A DNA stretch of 41,758 bases, taken from a virus. Within the stretch, counting starts at the first letter, position 1; the number at the start of each line of letters is the position of its first letter. The position numbers and the translations under genes were made by a program. This document shows, piece after piece, positions 32,506-39,603 of the stretch. The stretch covers positions 1 through 41,758 of the IMG/VR virus record IMGVR_UViG_3300029286_000101. One strand, 5' to 3'. The notes under the pieces were generated by a model. It saw only the letters and a program-made list of their open reading frames with translations, was not told the DNA's origin and did no database searches.

Positions 32506-33195
32506 ATGGGAAAGACAATTGGTGACCGTTACATTGATATAGAAACTGTTCAAAAAGATAAACGTCTAACTCAGGATCAAATAAAACTATTAATATCATT
32601 AGCAACTTACAAACATGCTGGTGTGTATGACTACTCTTTAATAAACATCAAACGATCAACAATTTACTTAACAACAACTCTAATTCCTATTAAGTGTTCT
32701 GTTCACGGTGTGTTTAAACAGGATTTTTATTCTCATATAAACACATGGAACCTTAGAAAAGAATGTCCTCTTTGTCAAATTGGGACCACTAAGAAAAAGA
32801 AAGATGTGCATGTAAGTAAAAAAGTGAAACCATCCAAAGGTTCTGGAAGCAAAGGTGAACAGGTTGTTGAGAACTTTTTAAAAAGCAAACACATATCTTA
32901 CTCAAAGCAAAAAACATTTAATGATTGTGTCAATCCAAAGACAGGGTACAAACTCCGCTTTGACTTCTACTTAACCAAACACAATATGTGTATTGAATTT
33001 GACGGACATCAGCATTTCAAAGAGTCTATTGGTAAATATGTAAACAAACATAAAATAACTAAAAACATGTTTAAGCAAACTTCCTATAGAGATTCAGTTA
33101 AGAATTTATTCTGTAAAAAGAACAGTATCAGACTTCTCAGAATAAAGTTCACTGATGACGTTGAACAACTCTTAACTGAATCTCTTCACATATAA
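32506..33195 (+). CDS. DUF723-like endonuclease, one divergent module
   Basis: 229 aa from ATG 32506, four bases after GGAGG. The N-terminal region has one module (VYDYSLINIK, IKCSVHGVFKQDFYSHI, ECPLC) and a Lys-rich linker (TTKKKKDVHVSKK). The nuclease core is typical: RFDFYLTKHN and CIEFDGHQHF. On the strand opposite to its neighbours, between a minus-strand promoter and the gene at 32150-32365. Confidence 0.82.
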   Translation: MGKTIGDRYIDIETVQKDKRLTQDQIKLLISLATYKHAGVYDYSLINIKRSTIYLTTTLIPIKCSVHGVFKQDFYSHINTWNLRKECPLCQIGTTKKKKDVHVSKKVKPSKGSGSKGEQVVENFLKSKHISYSKQKTFNDCVNPKTGYKLRFDFYLTKHNMCIEFDGHQHFKESIGKYVNKHKITKNMFKQTSYRDSVKNLFCKKNSIRLLRIKFTDDVEQLLTESLHI

Positions 33196-33215
33196 TATAC
33201 ATTATATCCTCTGTG
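33186..33215 (-). promoter_or_regulatory. Early-type promoter, short form, separated from its gene
   Basis: Minus GATATAATGTATATTATATG overlaps the end of the endonuclease gene. No minus-strand gene follows until 32365, so the endonuclease appears to have inserted between promoter and gene. Confidence 0.4.
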
Positions 33216-33233
33216 AGCACAACTAACCAGTGA

Positions 33234-34058
33234 TCAGATATTTCTCAGCACCTCTACAACTTGGTCAGGGCCGAATGCGTTGTAGTTGATGCTGGACACA
33301 GTGATACGCTCATCAACCTTTACACCATCACTGTTAACATAACCTGAGCATGCATTATACTTCACAACGAGCTTGTTGGGGAAAGTGACCTTGATGTACT
33401 TGACATTCCTTCCACCATTAGCTCTGTATCCAGTGTTGCTAACATACTCCTCAATGATTTCGCAGGTGCTATCAGGGAACTGCTTTTGGGCGATAACGAG
33501 ACAGCGTGCTTCGAGGCTCTTCGCTGCTTCAATTGCAGCAAGCCGAGCTTTCTCTTCATTGACCTTGTCAACAATCTTATTGTACACAGTCTTTGCAGAC
33601 TTGTACCAAGTGCTCTCCTCTTTCCAGGTCTTGATGAGAGTGCCAGTCAGCTTCATCTTGAAGCCAGCTGATTTAGATCCACGAAAGGTGGTGTTGTACA
33701 CTTCATGGTTCTCAATGGTCACTTTGAATAGGTAGCTGTCCACATCAATGACAATAACGTTTGCAGGACGCTGTGTAGTTTTGGTCCACACAATCTCACC
33801 AGACTGGTTCTTCACAGTAAACTCTCTGACTGATCCCTCACTCATTGAGTTGATGATGAACTGAGAGGAAAAGCATTTGAGCAGACTGAGATAACTGTTG
33901 ACAGCCTGACCCAGCTGCTCATTGTACAGAATGACTTGGTGAGCAGTTCTGTTAGCTCTCTCAATCTCACGCTGAGTGGCAGCATCATGAGCACTCTTTG
34001 CTTCGTCTCTACGCTTCTGGATCAGTTCGAGCTCTTCTTTGGTCAGTTCGATGTTCAT
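33234..34058 (-). CDS. Hypothetical protein with coiled-coil segments
   Basis: 274 aa. N-terminal charged helix (LTKEELELIQKRRDEAKSAH), a beta-rich middle, a second helix (KIVDKVNEEKARLAAIEAAK) and a C-terminal domain with VKYIKVTFPNKLVVKYNACS. No family recognised. Higher GC and different codon use from the 20-30 kb genes. Own long-form promoter. Confidence 0.6.
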   Translation of the reverse strand: MNIELTKEELELIQKRRDEAKSAHDAATQREIERANRTAHQVILYNEQLGQAVNSYLSLLKCFSSQFIINSMSEGSVREFTVKNQSGEIVWTKTTQRPANVIVIDVDSYLFKVTIENHEVYNTTFRGSKSAGFKMKLTGTLIKTWKEESTWYKSAKTVYNKIVDKVNEEKARLAAIEAAKSLEARCLVIAQKQFPDSTCEIIEEYVSNTGYRANGGRNVKYIKVTFPNKLVVKYNACSGYVNSDGVKVDERITVSSINYNAFGPDQVVEVLRNI

Positions 34059-34080
34059 CTATTCATCTCCTTAATTGTGT

Positions 34081-34190
34081 TCAACGCTCTCTTAACTCTC
34101 TATATAAAATATACTATATAATAGACCTAAGGTGCAACTATTTGATCATTTAATTTCATTTAATTCATTTAACAGGTTAAACACAATTAA
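34081..34190 (-). promoter_or_regulatory. Early-type promoter block, long form
   Basis: Minus: TTTAACCTGTTAAA palindrome, ATTAAATG tracts, GTTGCACC, then TATATAGTATATTTTATATAG, GAGTTAAG and the SD. About 110 bp, without coding sequence. Confidence 0.6.
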
Positions 34191-34195
34191 GGGAG

Positions 34196-34378
34196 TTAGT
34201 TGCTCTTGATGATGAAGCCGATGAGGTATAGATACGATAACAGACATGCAACTCCAAGAGCAAACGGGACGATCTTGAAGAGGAATGTGCTGATGAAGTT
34301 CTTGGTATTCAGCATGAGAGCAGCCACAATGAAATAGATGGCGGCAGTGATCAGAGTAACATTGATAAACATTGACAT
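34196..34378 (-). CDS. Two-helix membrane protein
   Basis: 60 aa from ATG 34378. MSMFINVTLITAAIYFIVAA and FALGVACLLSYLYLIGF. An upstream start in the previous gene is less likely. Confidence 0.55.
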   Translation of the reverse strand: MSMFINVTLITAAIYFIVAALMLNTKNFISTFLFKIVPFALGVACLLSYLYLIGFIIKSN

Positions 34379-34379
34379 A

Positions 34380-34670
34380 TTAAATGCCTTTCTCGTTATA
34401 AAAGGGATCATTGGTCCAGTTTTTGAAATTGCATCCGCACTCCATACATCTCTTCTGGTCTGGCTCTCCAGTCACAACACAGGTCAGACAGTTGCGAAGA
34501 GGCTCAGCTCTACCATCCATCTGCTTGATGTCGGAGAGCAGCTCAGTAACTAATATATGGTAGTCAGATGATTCGGATGCAAGAAGGCTGGCCTGCTCCT
34601 TGTTGGTGAATGTGGCAAGAACACAGACGAAATCTCCGTGATCAAGTTCAACGACAGTGTAGACTTTCAT
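34380..34670 (-). CDS. Zinc-ribbon-ended hypothetical protein
   Basis: 96 aa. N-terminal KVYTVVELDHGDFVCVLATF and TNKEQASLLASESSDYH; C-terminal CLTCVVTGEPDQKRCMECGC gives two Cys pairs for one zinc. Coupled to the upstream gene by ATGA. Confidence 0.6.
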   Translation of the reverse strand: MKVYTVVELDHGDFVCVLATFTNKEQASLLASESSDYHILVTELLSDIKQMDGRAEPLRNCLTCVVTGEPDQKRCMECGCNFKNWTNDPFYNEKGI

Positions 34671-34825
34671 TCCTCAGTCACCTTCTTGATAAGGGCTTCA
34701 AAAACTTTAACATTAATGTAGTCAGTCTTAACCCACATGAATATTATTCGAAGCTGCTCTTCTTTGGTCTTGTCATAAATCTTATAGAATATGCAATCAA
34801 CTTCACTCGCATTAGTCCATTTCAA
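34667..34825 (-). CDS. Hypothetical protein
   Basis: 52 aa from TTG 34825, six bases after AAGGTAGG, overlapping the previous stop (TTGA). Reads KWTNASEVDCIFYKIYDKTK then IIFMWVKTDYINVKVFEALI. Missed by ATG-only searches. Confidence 0.5.
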   Translation of the reverse strand: MKWTNASEVDCIFYKIYDKTKEEQLRIIFMWVKTDYINVKVFEALIKKVTEE

Positions 34826-35028
34826 AGTGCACCTACCTTCTGCTTGAGTTCTTTGAGAGTCTTGGCATTGATGCCCATTCCACAGTAATTGCTCTGCAGC
34901 ACAACTCTCTTCATCTTCCCACTCTTGTAGTCGAGACGCTTCTCAGTCTCAAGAAAGCATTCTGCTCTGAACTCACACCCTCTTGTGTCTTTGGTCAGGA
35001 AACATCTCTTGTGCAGTGCCATCTTCAT
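34822..35028 (-). CDS. Hypothetical protein
   Basis: 68 aa, basic, MKMALHKRCFLTKDTRGCEF then YCGMGINAKTLKELKQK. First gene behind a long-form promoter. Confidence 0.55.
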   Translation of the reverse strand: MKMALHKRCFLTKDTRGCEFRAECFLETEKRLDYKSGKMKRVVLQSNYCGMGINAKTLKELKQKVGAL

Positions 35029-35036
35029 TCTCCTTA

Positions 35037-35125
35037 TTTAACTGTCTATATATAATATACTATATTAGACCTGTGAGGAGCTCATTTAAATTCATTTAAT
35101 TTGTTTAACGGGTTAAATGGTGTTA
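35037..35125 (-). promoter_or_regulatory. Early-type promoter block, long form
   Basis: Minus: TTTAACCCGTTAAA palindrome, ATTAAATG tracts, then TAATATAGTATATTATATATAG, ACAGTTAAATAAGGAG. Drives the 34.2-35.0 kb genes. Confidence 0.6.
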
Positions 35126-35385
35126 AGTGGGCCATTCCGGTATTGACGCAGGAACTCGATTTGGCTATCACGATTGGCAACCATCTTCTGGAGGAGCTCG
35201 ATCTGCTTCCTCTGATTAGTGATGATGCTCTCATCCATTGCTTCAATCTTCTCACAATTACTGAGCATCTTGTCCTGAATCTCAATGCACTCTTTCAAGC
35301 CCTTAATGAGCTCATCAGCTGTCTTCAGGGTTTCACGCTGGGACACAATGGTATCCCGAAGAGCTTTTTCTAAGGGTTCGTTCAT
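35113..35385 (-). CDS. Coiled-coil protein
   Basis: 90 aa, almost entirely heptad-like helix (LEKALRDTIVSQRETLKTAD, QRKQIELLQKMVANRD). Probably oligomeric. Its end runs into the next promoter block. Confidence 0.58.
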   Translation of the reverse strand: MNEPLEKALRDTIVSQRETLKTADELIKGLKECIEIQDKMLSNCEKIEAMDESIITNQRKQIELLQKMVANRDSQIEFLRQYRNGPLNTI

Positions 35386-35396
35386 ATTATTCTCCT

Positions 35397-35489
35397 TTAA
35401 AGAATTATTTCAATGAGTATATACGCACTAATGATAAGTGCAATGCCAAAGCTGCAGATGATGTAGAATGAGGTGTTGCTGAGGCTCAT
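35397..35489 (-). CDS. Tiny membrane peptide
   Basis: 30 aa, MSLSNTSFYIICSFGIALII to IEIIL, one membrane helix. ATG overlaps the previous stop (ATGA), and AAAGGAG follows for the next gene. Confidence 0.45.
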   Translation of the reverse strand: MSLSNTSFYIICSFGIALIISAYILIEIIL

Positions 35490-35746
35490 TCGAAGTCACG
35501 ACCAGACTCATACATGCTCATTGCCTCTTCCTTCTTCTCAGCTTCTGCCATACGCTTGATAAAAGCCTCTTCATCAATGTTCTGAAGCACCTTCTGCCAT
35601 TCCATTGCAATGCCTTTGCGAGTGAAGCTGTGACGAGCACCACGAAACTGAACATACCACAGTCCATCCATCTTCCACACCTCACCATGCTTGCGAGACT
35701 GCTTCTGGATGGCTTGACGCTCTTGAAGGGTAAGTTTCACACTCAT
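35486..35746 (-). CDS. Hypothetical protein
   Basis: 86 aa, MSVKLTLQERQAIQKQSRKH then WYVQFRGARHSFTRKGIAME, an acidic helical end. Resembles a small nucleic-acid-binding protein by its basic first half, but nothing specific. Confidence 0.55.
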   Translation of the reverse strand: MSVKLTLQERQAIQKQSRKHGEVWKMDGLWYVQFRGARHSFTRKGIAMEWQKVLQNIDEEAFIKRMAEAEKKEEAMSMYESGRDFE

Positions 35747-35767
35747 ATCTAACTCCTTGGTTTTGAT

Positions 35768-35865
35768 TCACTCTTAACTGTCTATATATAATATACTATA
35801 TTTTTAAGAGGTCGGCACTATTTAAATTCATTTAATTTATTTAACTTGTTAAACAGGATTAGCAT
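35768..35865 (-). promoter_or_regulatory. Early-type promoter block, long form
   Basis: Minus: TTTAACAAGTTAAA palindrome, AATTAAATG tracts, then AAATATAGTATATTATATATAG and ACAGTTAAG. Precedes 35486-35746. Confidence 0.6.
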
Positions 35866-35889
35866 TATGCTTGAGGAAGACGTAGCAGG

Positions 35890-36040
35890 AAGCTCTACAA
35901 CACTCGTTTAAGCGCTTAGAATTCTTCTATCGTTGTTCTGGAGGAGCAGTTGCTCAAGTAGAAGAGCAACTGAATTCTAATCGTGTAATTGAACGATTGC
36001 ATAAACAATTAAGCGCTTAAGTATTTAAACGCTTAAACGG
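35890..36040. repeat. Palindrome-rich non-coding segment
   Basis: Contains TTTAAGCGCTTA, TTAAGCGCTTAA and TTTAAACGCTTAAA palindromes around a hairpin (CAGTTGCTC/GAGCAACTG) nested in TTAGAATTC/GAATTCTAA. TTTAAACGCTTAA recurs near 41562. No reading frame. Candidate regulator- or replication-protein binding region. Confidence 0.5.
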
Positions 36041-36049
36041 GGATTTAAT

Positions 36050-36087
36050 AAAAAAGAGAGAGGTCGTGTGTCGACGGCCCTCTCTCT
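36050..36087 (-). terminator. Rho-independent terminator
   Basis: Minus AGAGAGAGGG...CCTCTCTCT stem followed by TTTTTT. It ends minus-strand transcription coming from the tRNA-like region. Confidence 0.8.
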
Positions 36088-36276
36088 TCACAGTGTGAGA
36101 CCAATTCCCAACAAGATTTACGCTATCCGGATTGCACAGTAAACCGTGCGTGCTTACGACTTGTTTCTGGATGTGAGTGGTAGCTACATCACTCGTTCTC
36201 CATCTCTGTGGATATTGGGTTCATCACCCATCACACAAACCCACTACTCGAATCGTGGGACACTATTAGCATTGGT
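36088..36276. other. Non-coding stretch with tRNA-like hairpins
   Basis: No gene seen. Holds several short stem-loops, including TGGG/CCCA around TTCATCA on the + strand (T-arm-like) and CCCAC/GTGGG. They do not assemble into one convincing cloverleaf; probably decayed tRNA sequence. Confidence 0.35.
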
Positions 36277-36349
36277 AACTTCAGGGCCGGAATCGAACCA
36301 GCATCTCTCAGTTTCAGCTGAGTGTCTTGCCATATTAGACTACCTTTTT
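36277..36349 (-). tRNA. tRNA-like gene with 6-nt GAA anticodon loop and broken acceptor stem
   Basis: Minus: D-arm GTCT/AGAC, anticodon stem CTCAG/CTGAG around CTGAAA, T-arm GCTGG-TTCGATT-CCGGC. The T-arm is canonical, but the anticodon loop has six bases instead of seven and only three acceptor pairs remain. Reads as a Phe-type (GAA) tRNA derivative. No CCA. May be a pseudo-tRNA. Confidence 0.5.
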
Positions 36350-36374
36350 CCCCAACGCTATTTTTAGTGGTTAC

Positions 36375-36448
36375 TTTGAGGATCTGGATTTGAACCAGCG
36401 TCTCTCGAATAATGATCGAGGTGCCCTGCCTTGTTAGACGAGCCTCAT
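36375..36448 (-). tRNA. tRNA-like gene with shifted anticodon loop
   Basis: Minus: acceptor ATGAGGC/TCCTCAA (five central pairs), D-arm GTCT/GGGC, anticodon stem CTCGA/TCGAG with loop TCATTAT, T-loop TTCAAAT. The usual U33 would be one place early, with CAT following it. Shares the upstream AGCGTTGG spacer with the copy above, so the two look duplicated. Decoding ability uncertain. Confidence 0.5.
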
Positions 36449-36459
36449 TTCACCAACGC

Positions 36460-36591
36460 TTACTTACCCTTACGCTCAGCCCTACGCTTGCCACGCGCTG
36501 TGACAGGCTTCTTGGGAAGATCACATCCACCACGATGCATGTGCTCCGTCTTCTCTACCTTGACCTGTGAGGGGGTCCACTTAACAGCCAT
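36460..36591 (-). CDS. Small basic protein
   Basis: 43 aa, MAVKWTPSQVKVEKTEHMHR and ending TARGKRRAERKGK. AAAGGAGAAGAAA before the ATG and a short-form promoter upstream. Very basic C-terminus suggests nucleic-acid binding. Confidence 0.6.
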   Translation of the reverse strand: MAVKWTPSQVKVEKTEHMHRGGCDLPKKPVTARGKRRAERKGK

Positions 36592-36609
36592 TTTCTTCTC
36601 CTTTGAATT

Positions 36610-36640
36610 TGTTATATAAAATATACTACATTTTCTTCTT
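36610..36640 (-). promoter_or_regulatory. Early-type promoter, short form
   Basis: Minus AAATGTAGTATATTTTATATAAC before the small basic gene; same core as the long blocks. Confidence 0.45.
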
Positions 36641-36652
36641 TAAGACAACAGC

Positions 36653-36964
36653 TCAATCTTTATAATTCTGAATAGCTTCGATGATGGGATTGCAAATATC
36701 ATTCTCAAAGCGCCAGCACATAATGATGGGTTTGTCCTCAGGATCTACGAATACTATCTTGTTGATTGGGAACTTGTCCTCAGATACTTCCTGCAATTGA
36801 TCAACACGCTTAATGTCGAATACATTGATCAACGTTAGCTGATCACCTGACAGTGAAAAGTTGTTGATAGAATTGATAATGTAATCGTTGTCTTTCAGAG
36901 TATCAACACTTGAAGCATCAAAGAAAGAATACCGTAACAGTTTAACGAAAGCAATTGCTCGCAT
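36653..36964 (-). CDS. Hypothetical protein
   Basis: 103 aa, MRAIAFVKLLRYSFFDASSV, then NKIVFVDPEDKPIIMCWRF; small alpha/beta protein with no recognised family. Eight bases after the HTH gene. Confidence 0.55.
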   Translation of the reverse strand: MRAIAFVKLLRYSFFDASSVDTLKDNDYIINSINNFSLSGDQLTLINVFDIKRVDQLQEVSEDKFPINKIVFVDPEDKPIIMCWRFENDICNPIIEAIQNYKD

Positions 36965-36972
36965 ATTACTCC

Positions 36973-37395
36973 TTAATCAACTTTAAAAGAGAAAGATATC
37001 TTGCACTTAACACAGGAACCAATTGCACTTCTGGAATAAGTATTCTCACCAACCAGAGTGACTGCACAGATGTGTGCAGCAGCAGGTTTGCCACACTTAG
37101 GACAGAAAGCATCCACAGCATTCGCTTTGTTGTTTGCACGCTCCTTTTCAGGAACAACACCACGCTTAGTAGCTTTTGCTACAGGAGTGGGCATCTTCTT
37201 TCCATCAGCAGTGAGCATCGCATGACGAACAGTAGCATAATTCATTCCGAGCTTCTTGGACATCTCATTGACTGACATGCCAGGATTCTCTTTGGCAAAG
37301 GCGAGCACTTTCGCTTTCATGGAACCTTTGCCAGCAGCGGCGCCCTCGAGCTGCTTGATTTTCTTCTTCTGATGATCACTTAATACTACTGCCAT
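36973..37395 (-). CDS. HTH protein with C-terminal zinc ribbon
   Basis: 140 aa. KVLAFAKENPGMSVNEMSKK and LGMNYATVRHAML form a winged-helix/HTH unit (about residues 28-62). After a Lys-rich linker come FCPKCGKPAAAHIC and SCVKCKISF, one zinc ribbon. Probably a DNA-binding regulator made early. Long-form promoter upstream. Confidence 0.65.
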   Translation of the reverse strand: MAVVLSDHQKKKIKQLEGAAAGKGSMKAKVLAFAKENPGMSVNEMSKKLGMNYATVRHAMLTADGKKMPTPVAKATKRGVVPEKERANNKANAVDAFCPKCGKPAAAHICAVTLVGENTYSRSAIGSCVKCKISFSFKVD

Positions 37396-37403
37396 ACGAA
37401 CTC

Positions 37404-37495
37404 CTTATTTAACTGTCTATATATAATATATAATCAAAAAGGTAGAGGGTGCAACTATTTGTTCATTTAATTTGTTAAACACTAATCAAGGAGTT
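37404..37495 (-). promoter_or_regulatory. Early-type promoter block, long form
   Basis: Minus: GTTTAACAAATTAAATG, GTTGCACCC, then ATTATATATTATATATAG and ACAGTTAAATAAGGAG. The + strand end carries AAGGAGTTA before a nine-codon frame (37504-37533) of doubtful meaning; 37496-37659 shows no other gene. Confidence 0.55.
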
Positions 37496-37659
37496 ACAGA
37501 ACATGAAATTTGATAAAACAAGAGCGCAATAATTTTTATGTCTGCTGCAGTCAAAAAAATCAAGCGTTCGTTTCAACTGCATATTGAGTGCACGAAACTC
37601 ACTTCAAGGAGTTACAGGACAACTCTAATGTAACAGTTGAAACGAATCGATTAATGATA

Positions 37660-37977
37660 TCACCTAACATAGAAGTAAGCAGTAACGCTCGTGTAACCAT
37701 AATATCTGCCAGGAACGGGCTCATTGATCTTGCAATCCACCATGAAATGCTTGAGAGCTCTCTCAAGACGACCAGCATCATCTCCACAACTGAAGAACTT
37801 GACAGCCACTTTATTGGTGTAAGGACTCACTCGAGTGAAGGTTCGATCATACTTGATGTCGATGTTCTTAGCCTTCTGAATTAGCCAAGCACGAAAGGTC
37901 TTGATCCACTTGATGTTATCCTTATCAAGCCACTGATTCCAATTCTCGTAGTTGGGAACAACTTTCTGCTTCGACAT
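37660..37977 (-). CDS. Hypothetical protein
   Basis: 105 aa from ATG 37977 after AAGGAG. NWNQWLDKDNIKWIKTFRAW then FFSCGDDAGRLERALKHFMV. No family recognised; long-form promoter upstream. Confidence 0.58.
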   Translation of the reverse strand: MSKQKVVPNYENWNQWLDKDNIKWIKTFRAWLIQKAKNIDIKYDRTFTRVSPYTNKVAVKFFSCGDDAGRLERALKHFMVDCKINEPVPGRYYGYTSVTAYFYVR

Positions 37978-38012
37978 CCTTAACTCCTTAAACAAGTGTT
38001 TCACTCTCAATC

Positions 38013-38090
38013 TTACTGTCTATATAAATATACTATATTTCTAATAGGTTGAGCACATTTAAATTCATTTAATTTATTTAAGAAGTTAAA
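38013..38090 (-). promoter_or_regulatory. Early-type promoter block, long form
   Basis: Minus: AACTTCTTAAATAAATTAAATG, TGTGCTCAACC, then AAATATAGTATATTTATATAG and ACAGTAAG. Confidence 0.55.
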
Positions 38091-38092
38091 CG

Positions 38093-38296
38093 CTATTTCT
38101 TGATCATTTTCCACGTCTTGGAGGAGTCTTCATTGATGGTTAGCTCATACTGAATGCATTTCTTGGAAAGAACATCAATCTGTCCTCTTTTGTATCCTCT
38201 ATCAAAACCAAATTCTCCACCCATAATAAAGGCAAAGAATAGCACAGTAACACACAGAATGAACACAACAACCCCAAGTTTAGTGTCATCGCTCAC
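38093..38296 (-). CDS. Small membrane protein, paralogue of the one at 16.4 kb
   Basis: 67 aa from GTG 38296, six bases after AAAGGAG. One helix (VVVFILCVTVLFFAFIMGG) then YKRGQIDVLSKKCIQYEL and TWKMIKK, matching 16429-16653. Type II-like membrane topology. Confidence 0.65.
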   Translation of the reverse strand: MSDDTKLGVVVFILCVTVLFFAFIMGGEFGFDRGYKRGQIDVLSKKCIQYELTINEDSSKTWKMIKK

Positions 38297-38307
38297 AACG
38301 AACTCCT

Positions 38308-38526
38308 TTAATTAATGTAAACAGTTAATACGCTATCATACCAGTGTTCGCTGATGTTGACCTCCCAATTGGGATCTCCCACACTCAGCTCTGAGAGCAC
38401 GTCTGACTTAACAGCTTTGATGTACACAGGATCGCAGCCAGTATCACTGTCCCACAACCTGGCAGCAACAAACACTACCTGTGCAGCTTTGATAAGAGCT
38501 GCTGCTTCTTTTCTCTTAGGGTCGTG
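38308..38526 (-). pseudogene. 5'-truncated gene next to the tRNA-like region
   Basis: Open minus frame of 72 codons (KRKEAAALIKAAQVVFVAAR, then VYIKAVKSDVLSELSVG, ending VLTVYIN) that follows a stop and has no start with a ribosome site. Codon use is gene-like, so it seems the N-terminus was lost at a junction near 38.53 kb. Confidence 0.5.
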
Positions 38527-38595
38527 TTAGACCACTCTCTTATATTTGATAGAAGCATAACAATGACTTCTACAGGCAGGTATGGTGAGGAGAAT

Positions 38596-38687
38596 TGGTG
38601 TGCGTGAGAGGATTTGATACCCTATCTGCTGGGCCTCCAGCAATGCTAAGCACAGTAACTGTGCCATCAATGTTACACCACACGCAC
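38596..38687 (-). tRNA. tRNA-like gene with insert, encoded CCA
   Basis: Minus: perfect 7-bp acceptor GTGCGTG/CACGCAC, then A and CCA; D-arm GTGT/GCAC. Between the D-arm and TGCTG/CAGCA (loop GAGGCC, six bases) lies about 18 extra bases, with a GCACAG-TTA-CTGTGC hairpin. The T-arm is imperfect (loop ATCAAAT). Either a class II-like tRNA or a damaged gene; anticodon uncertain. Confidence 0.45.
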
Positions 38688-38790
38688 AATACTTGGCGCT
38701 TGCTGGAAGAGTTAAACTCCCATAATCTTCTTAGTTCGTGTAGCTACAACTCCCTAAGCGTCCTTTTCGTTAGACCATGCAAGCGTTATT

Positions 38791-38875
38791 TGGTACTCGA
38801 GGTGGGATTTGAACCCACATTTTCAATTTACCAGTTACAGGTATTTGGCATATAAGACCAAACCGATACTCGAGT
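38791..38875 (-). tRNA. tRNA gene with atypical anticodon loop, encoded CCA
   Basis: Minus, 85 nt: acceptor ACTCGAG/CTCGAGT plus A and CCA, canonical T-arm GTGGG-TTCAAAT-CCCAC, D-arm TTTGG/CCAAA, anticodon stem TACC/GGTA with loop TGTAACT. If U is read as position 33 the anticodon is GUA (Tyr), but then the loop is shifted by one. Length fits a tRNA with an enlarged variable region. Confidence 0.6.
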
Positions 38876-38885
38876 ATAATTTAAC

Positions 38886-38955
38886 GGGGAAGTGCTGCCA
38901 TTACACCACAGACGCTCCTCCGAGCTCTGAACGGACTCGAACCGTTTCTCTCCCC
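38886..38955 (-). tRNA. tRNA-like gene in permuted order (candidate)
   Basis: Minus order: GGGGA, variable, T-arm AACGG-TTCGAGT-CCGTT, CAGAGCTC, GGAG, GAGCGTCTG, TG, D-arm GTGT-AATGGCA-GCAC, T, TCCCC. The outer GGGGA/TCCCC would be the anticodon stem, and CAGAGCTC/GAGC-TCTG (one bulged G) the acceptor stem closed by four bases. A rival reading uses AGCTCTT near 38994 as the acceptor 5' strand in normal order, with weaker stems. Confidence 0.35.
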
Positions 38956-39516
38956 AACTTCTATTGATTTGTACCCTACAACCCATGCATAAAGAGCTTA
39001 AGTATATGCACACGTTTTTATGACTCGGTAGGGCCACGAGAGTGGATTACCACTATTCTCTATAGACTTTCAAAGATAATTATATGGAGCTATCTTTACC
39101 ATTAGACGAGCACAGACTACAACATGGACCAGACTTCTAAGGGTGCTGGTGGTAAAGCTTATCATGAATATCTTCACTCTTACCGCTCATTGCGTTACTA
39201 TGCACGAGGCATCGAGTCTCGTATCTGCTCCAAGTTCTAATAATTTCAGGGGCTGTCCTACTACATAGACGATCAGCATCGCATTGTCATTGGACCAGTA
39301 GCTTGCGCAAGCTACTGGTAGGATAGCTTAGCATCTCGAGAACTTTGCTTGTCCTTTATCTTAGCGTGTTAGCTGAGCCAGACTTGCATTGCACTGACTT
39401 TTGCCCCGCATTCTATGTCCACAACAGTGCTAAGGGGTGAGTATCATCACTATCCGGTCCGAAGCACCCAGATGATTGTTGTTGCAGACTAATTTTCAAA
39501 GATCACTAATTTTTAG
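38956..39516. other. Non-coding stretch with many hairpins
   Basis: No convincing gene. Several perfect stems with small loops (TTGTA/TACAA, AGTGG-TAAT-CCACT, AAAGATA/TATCTTT, CGAT-CAGC-ATCG). A 38-codon + strand frame at 39124-39240 has no ribosome site. Probably decayed or unusual tRNA-type RNA. Confidence 0.4.
39294..39319. repeat. 26-bp perfect palindrome
   Basis: ACCAGTAGCTTGC joined directly to its complement. As RNA it would be a hairpin with a GCGC loop. No T-run follows on either strand, so not a typical terminator. Confidence 0.7.
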
Positions 39517-39603
39517 AAAGATAAAGAATTCCTGCCTGTTGCACTTTCAACGAATCACCCGGAAACGTTGCCTGTCCAGTTGGAGCAGGAATTCTTTATC
39601 TTT
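39517..39603. repeat. 19-bp perfect inverted repeat enclosing 49 bases
   Basis: AAAGATAAAGAATTCCTGC (39517-39535) and its complement (39585-39603). The interior has CAACG/CGTTG and GTTG/CAAC hairpins, giving a branched, tRNA-like shape with an over-long closing stem. No coding sequence. Confidence 0.6.

Noticed and set aside
38690-38790. Additional tRNA between the two CCA-bearing ones
   Set aside because: No T-arm or acceptor pairing could be found in this spacer.
38595-38855. 86-codon + strand frame across tRNA-like genes
   Set aside because: Runs through tRNA sequences on the other strand; no site and no domain.
39124-39240. 38-codon + strand frame with plausible codons
   Set aside because: No ribosome site, isolated strand, surrounded by RNA-like structure; kept only as a note.
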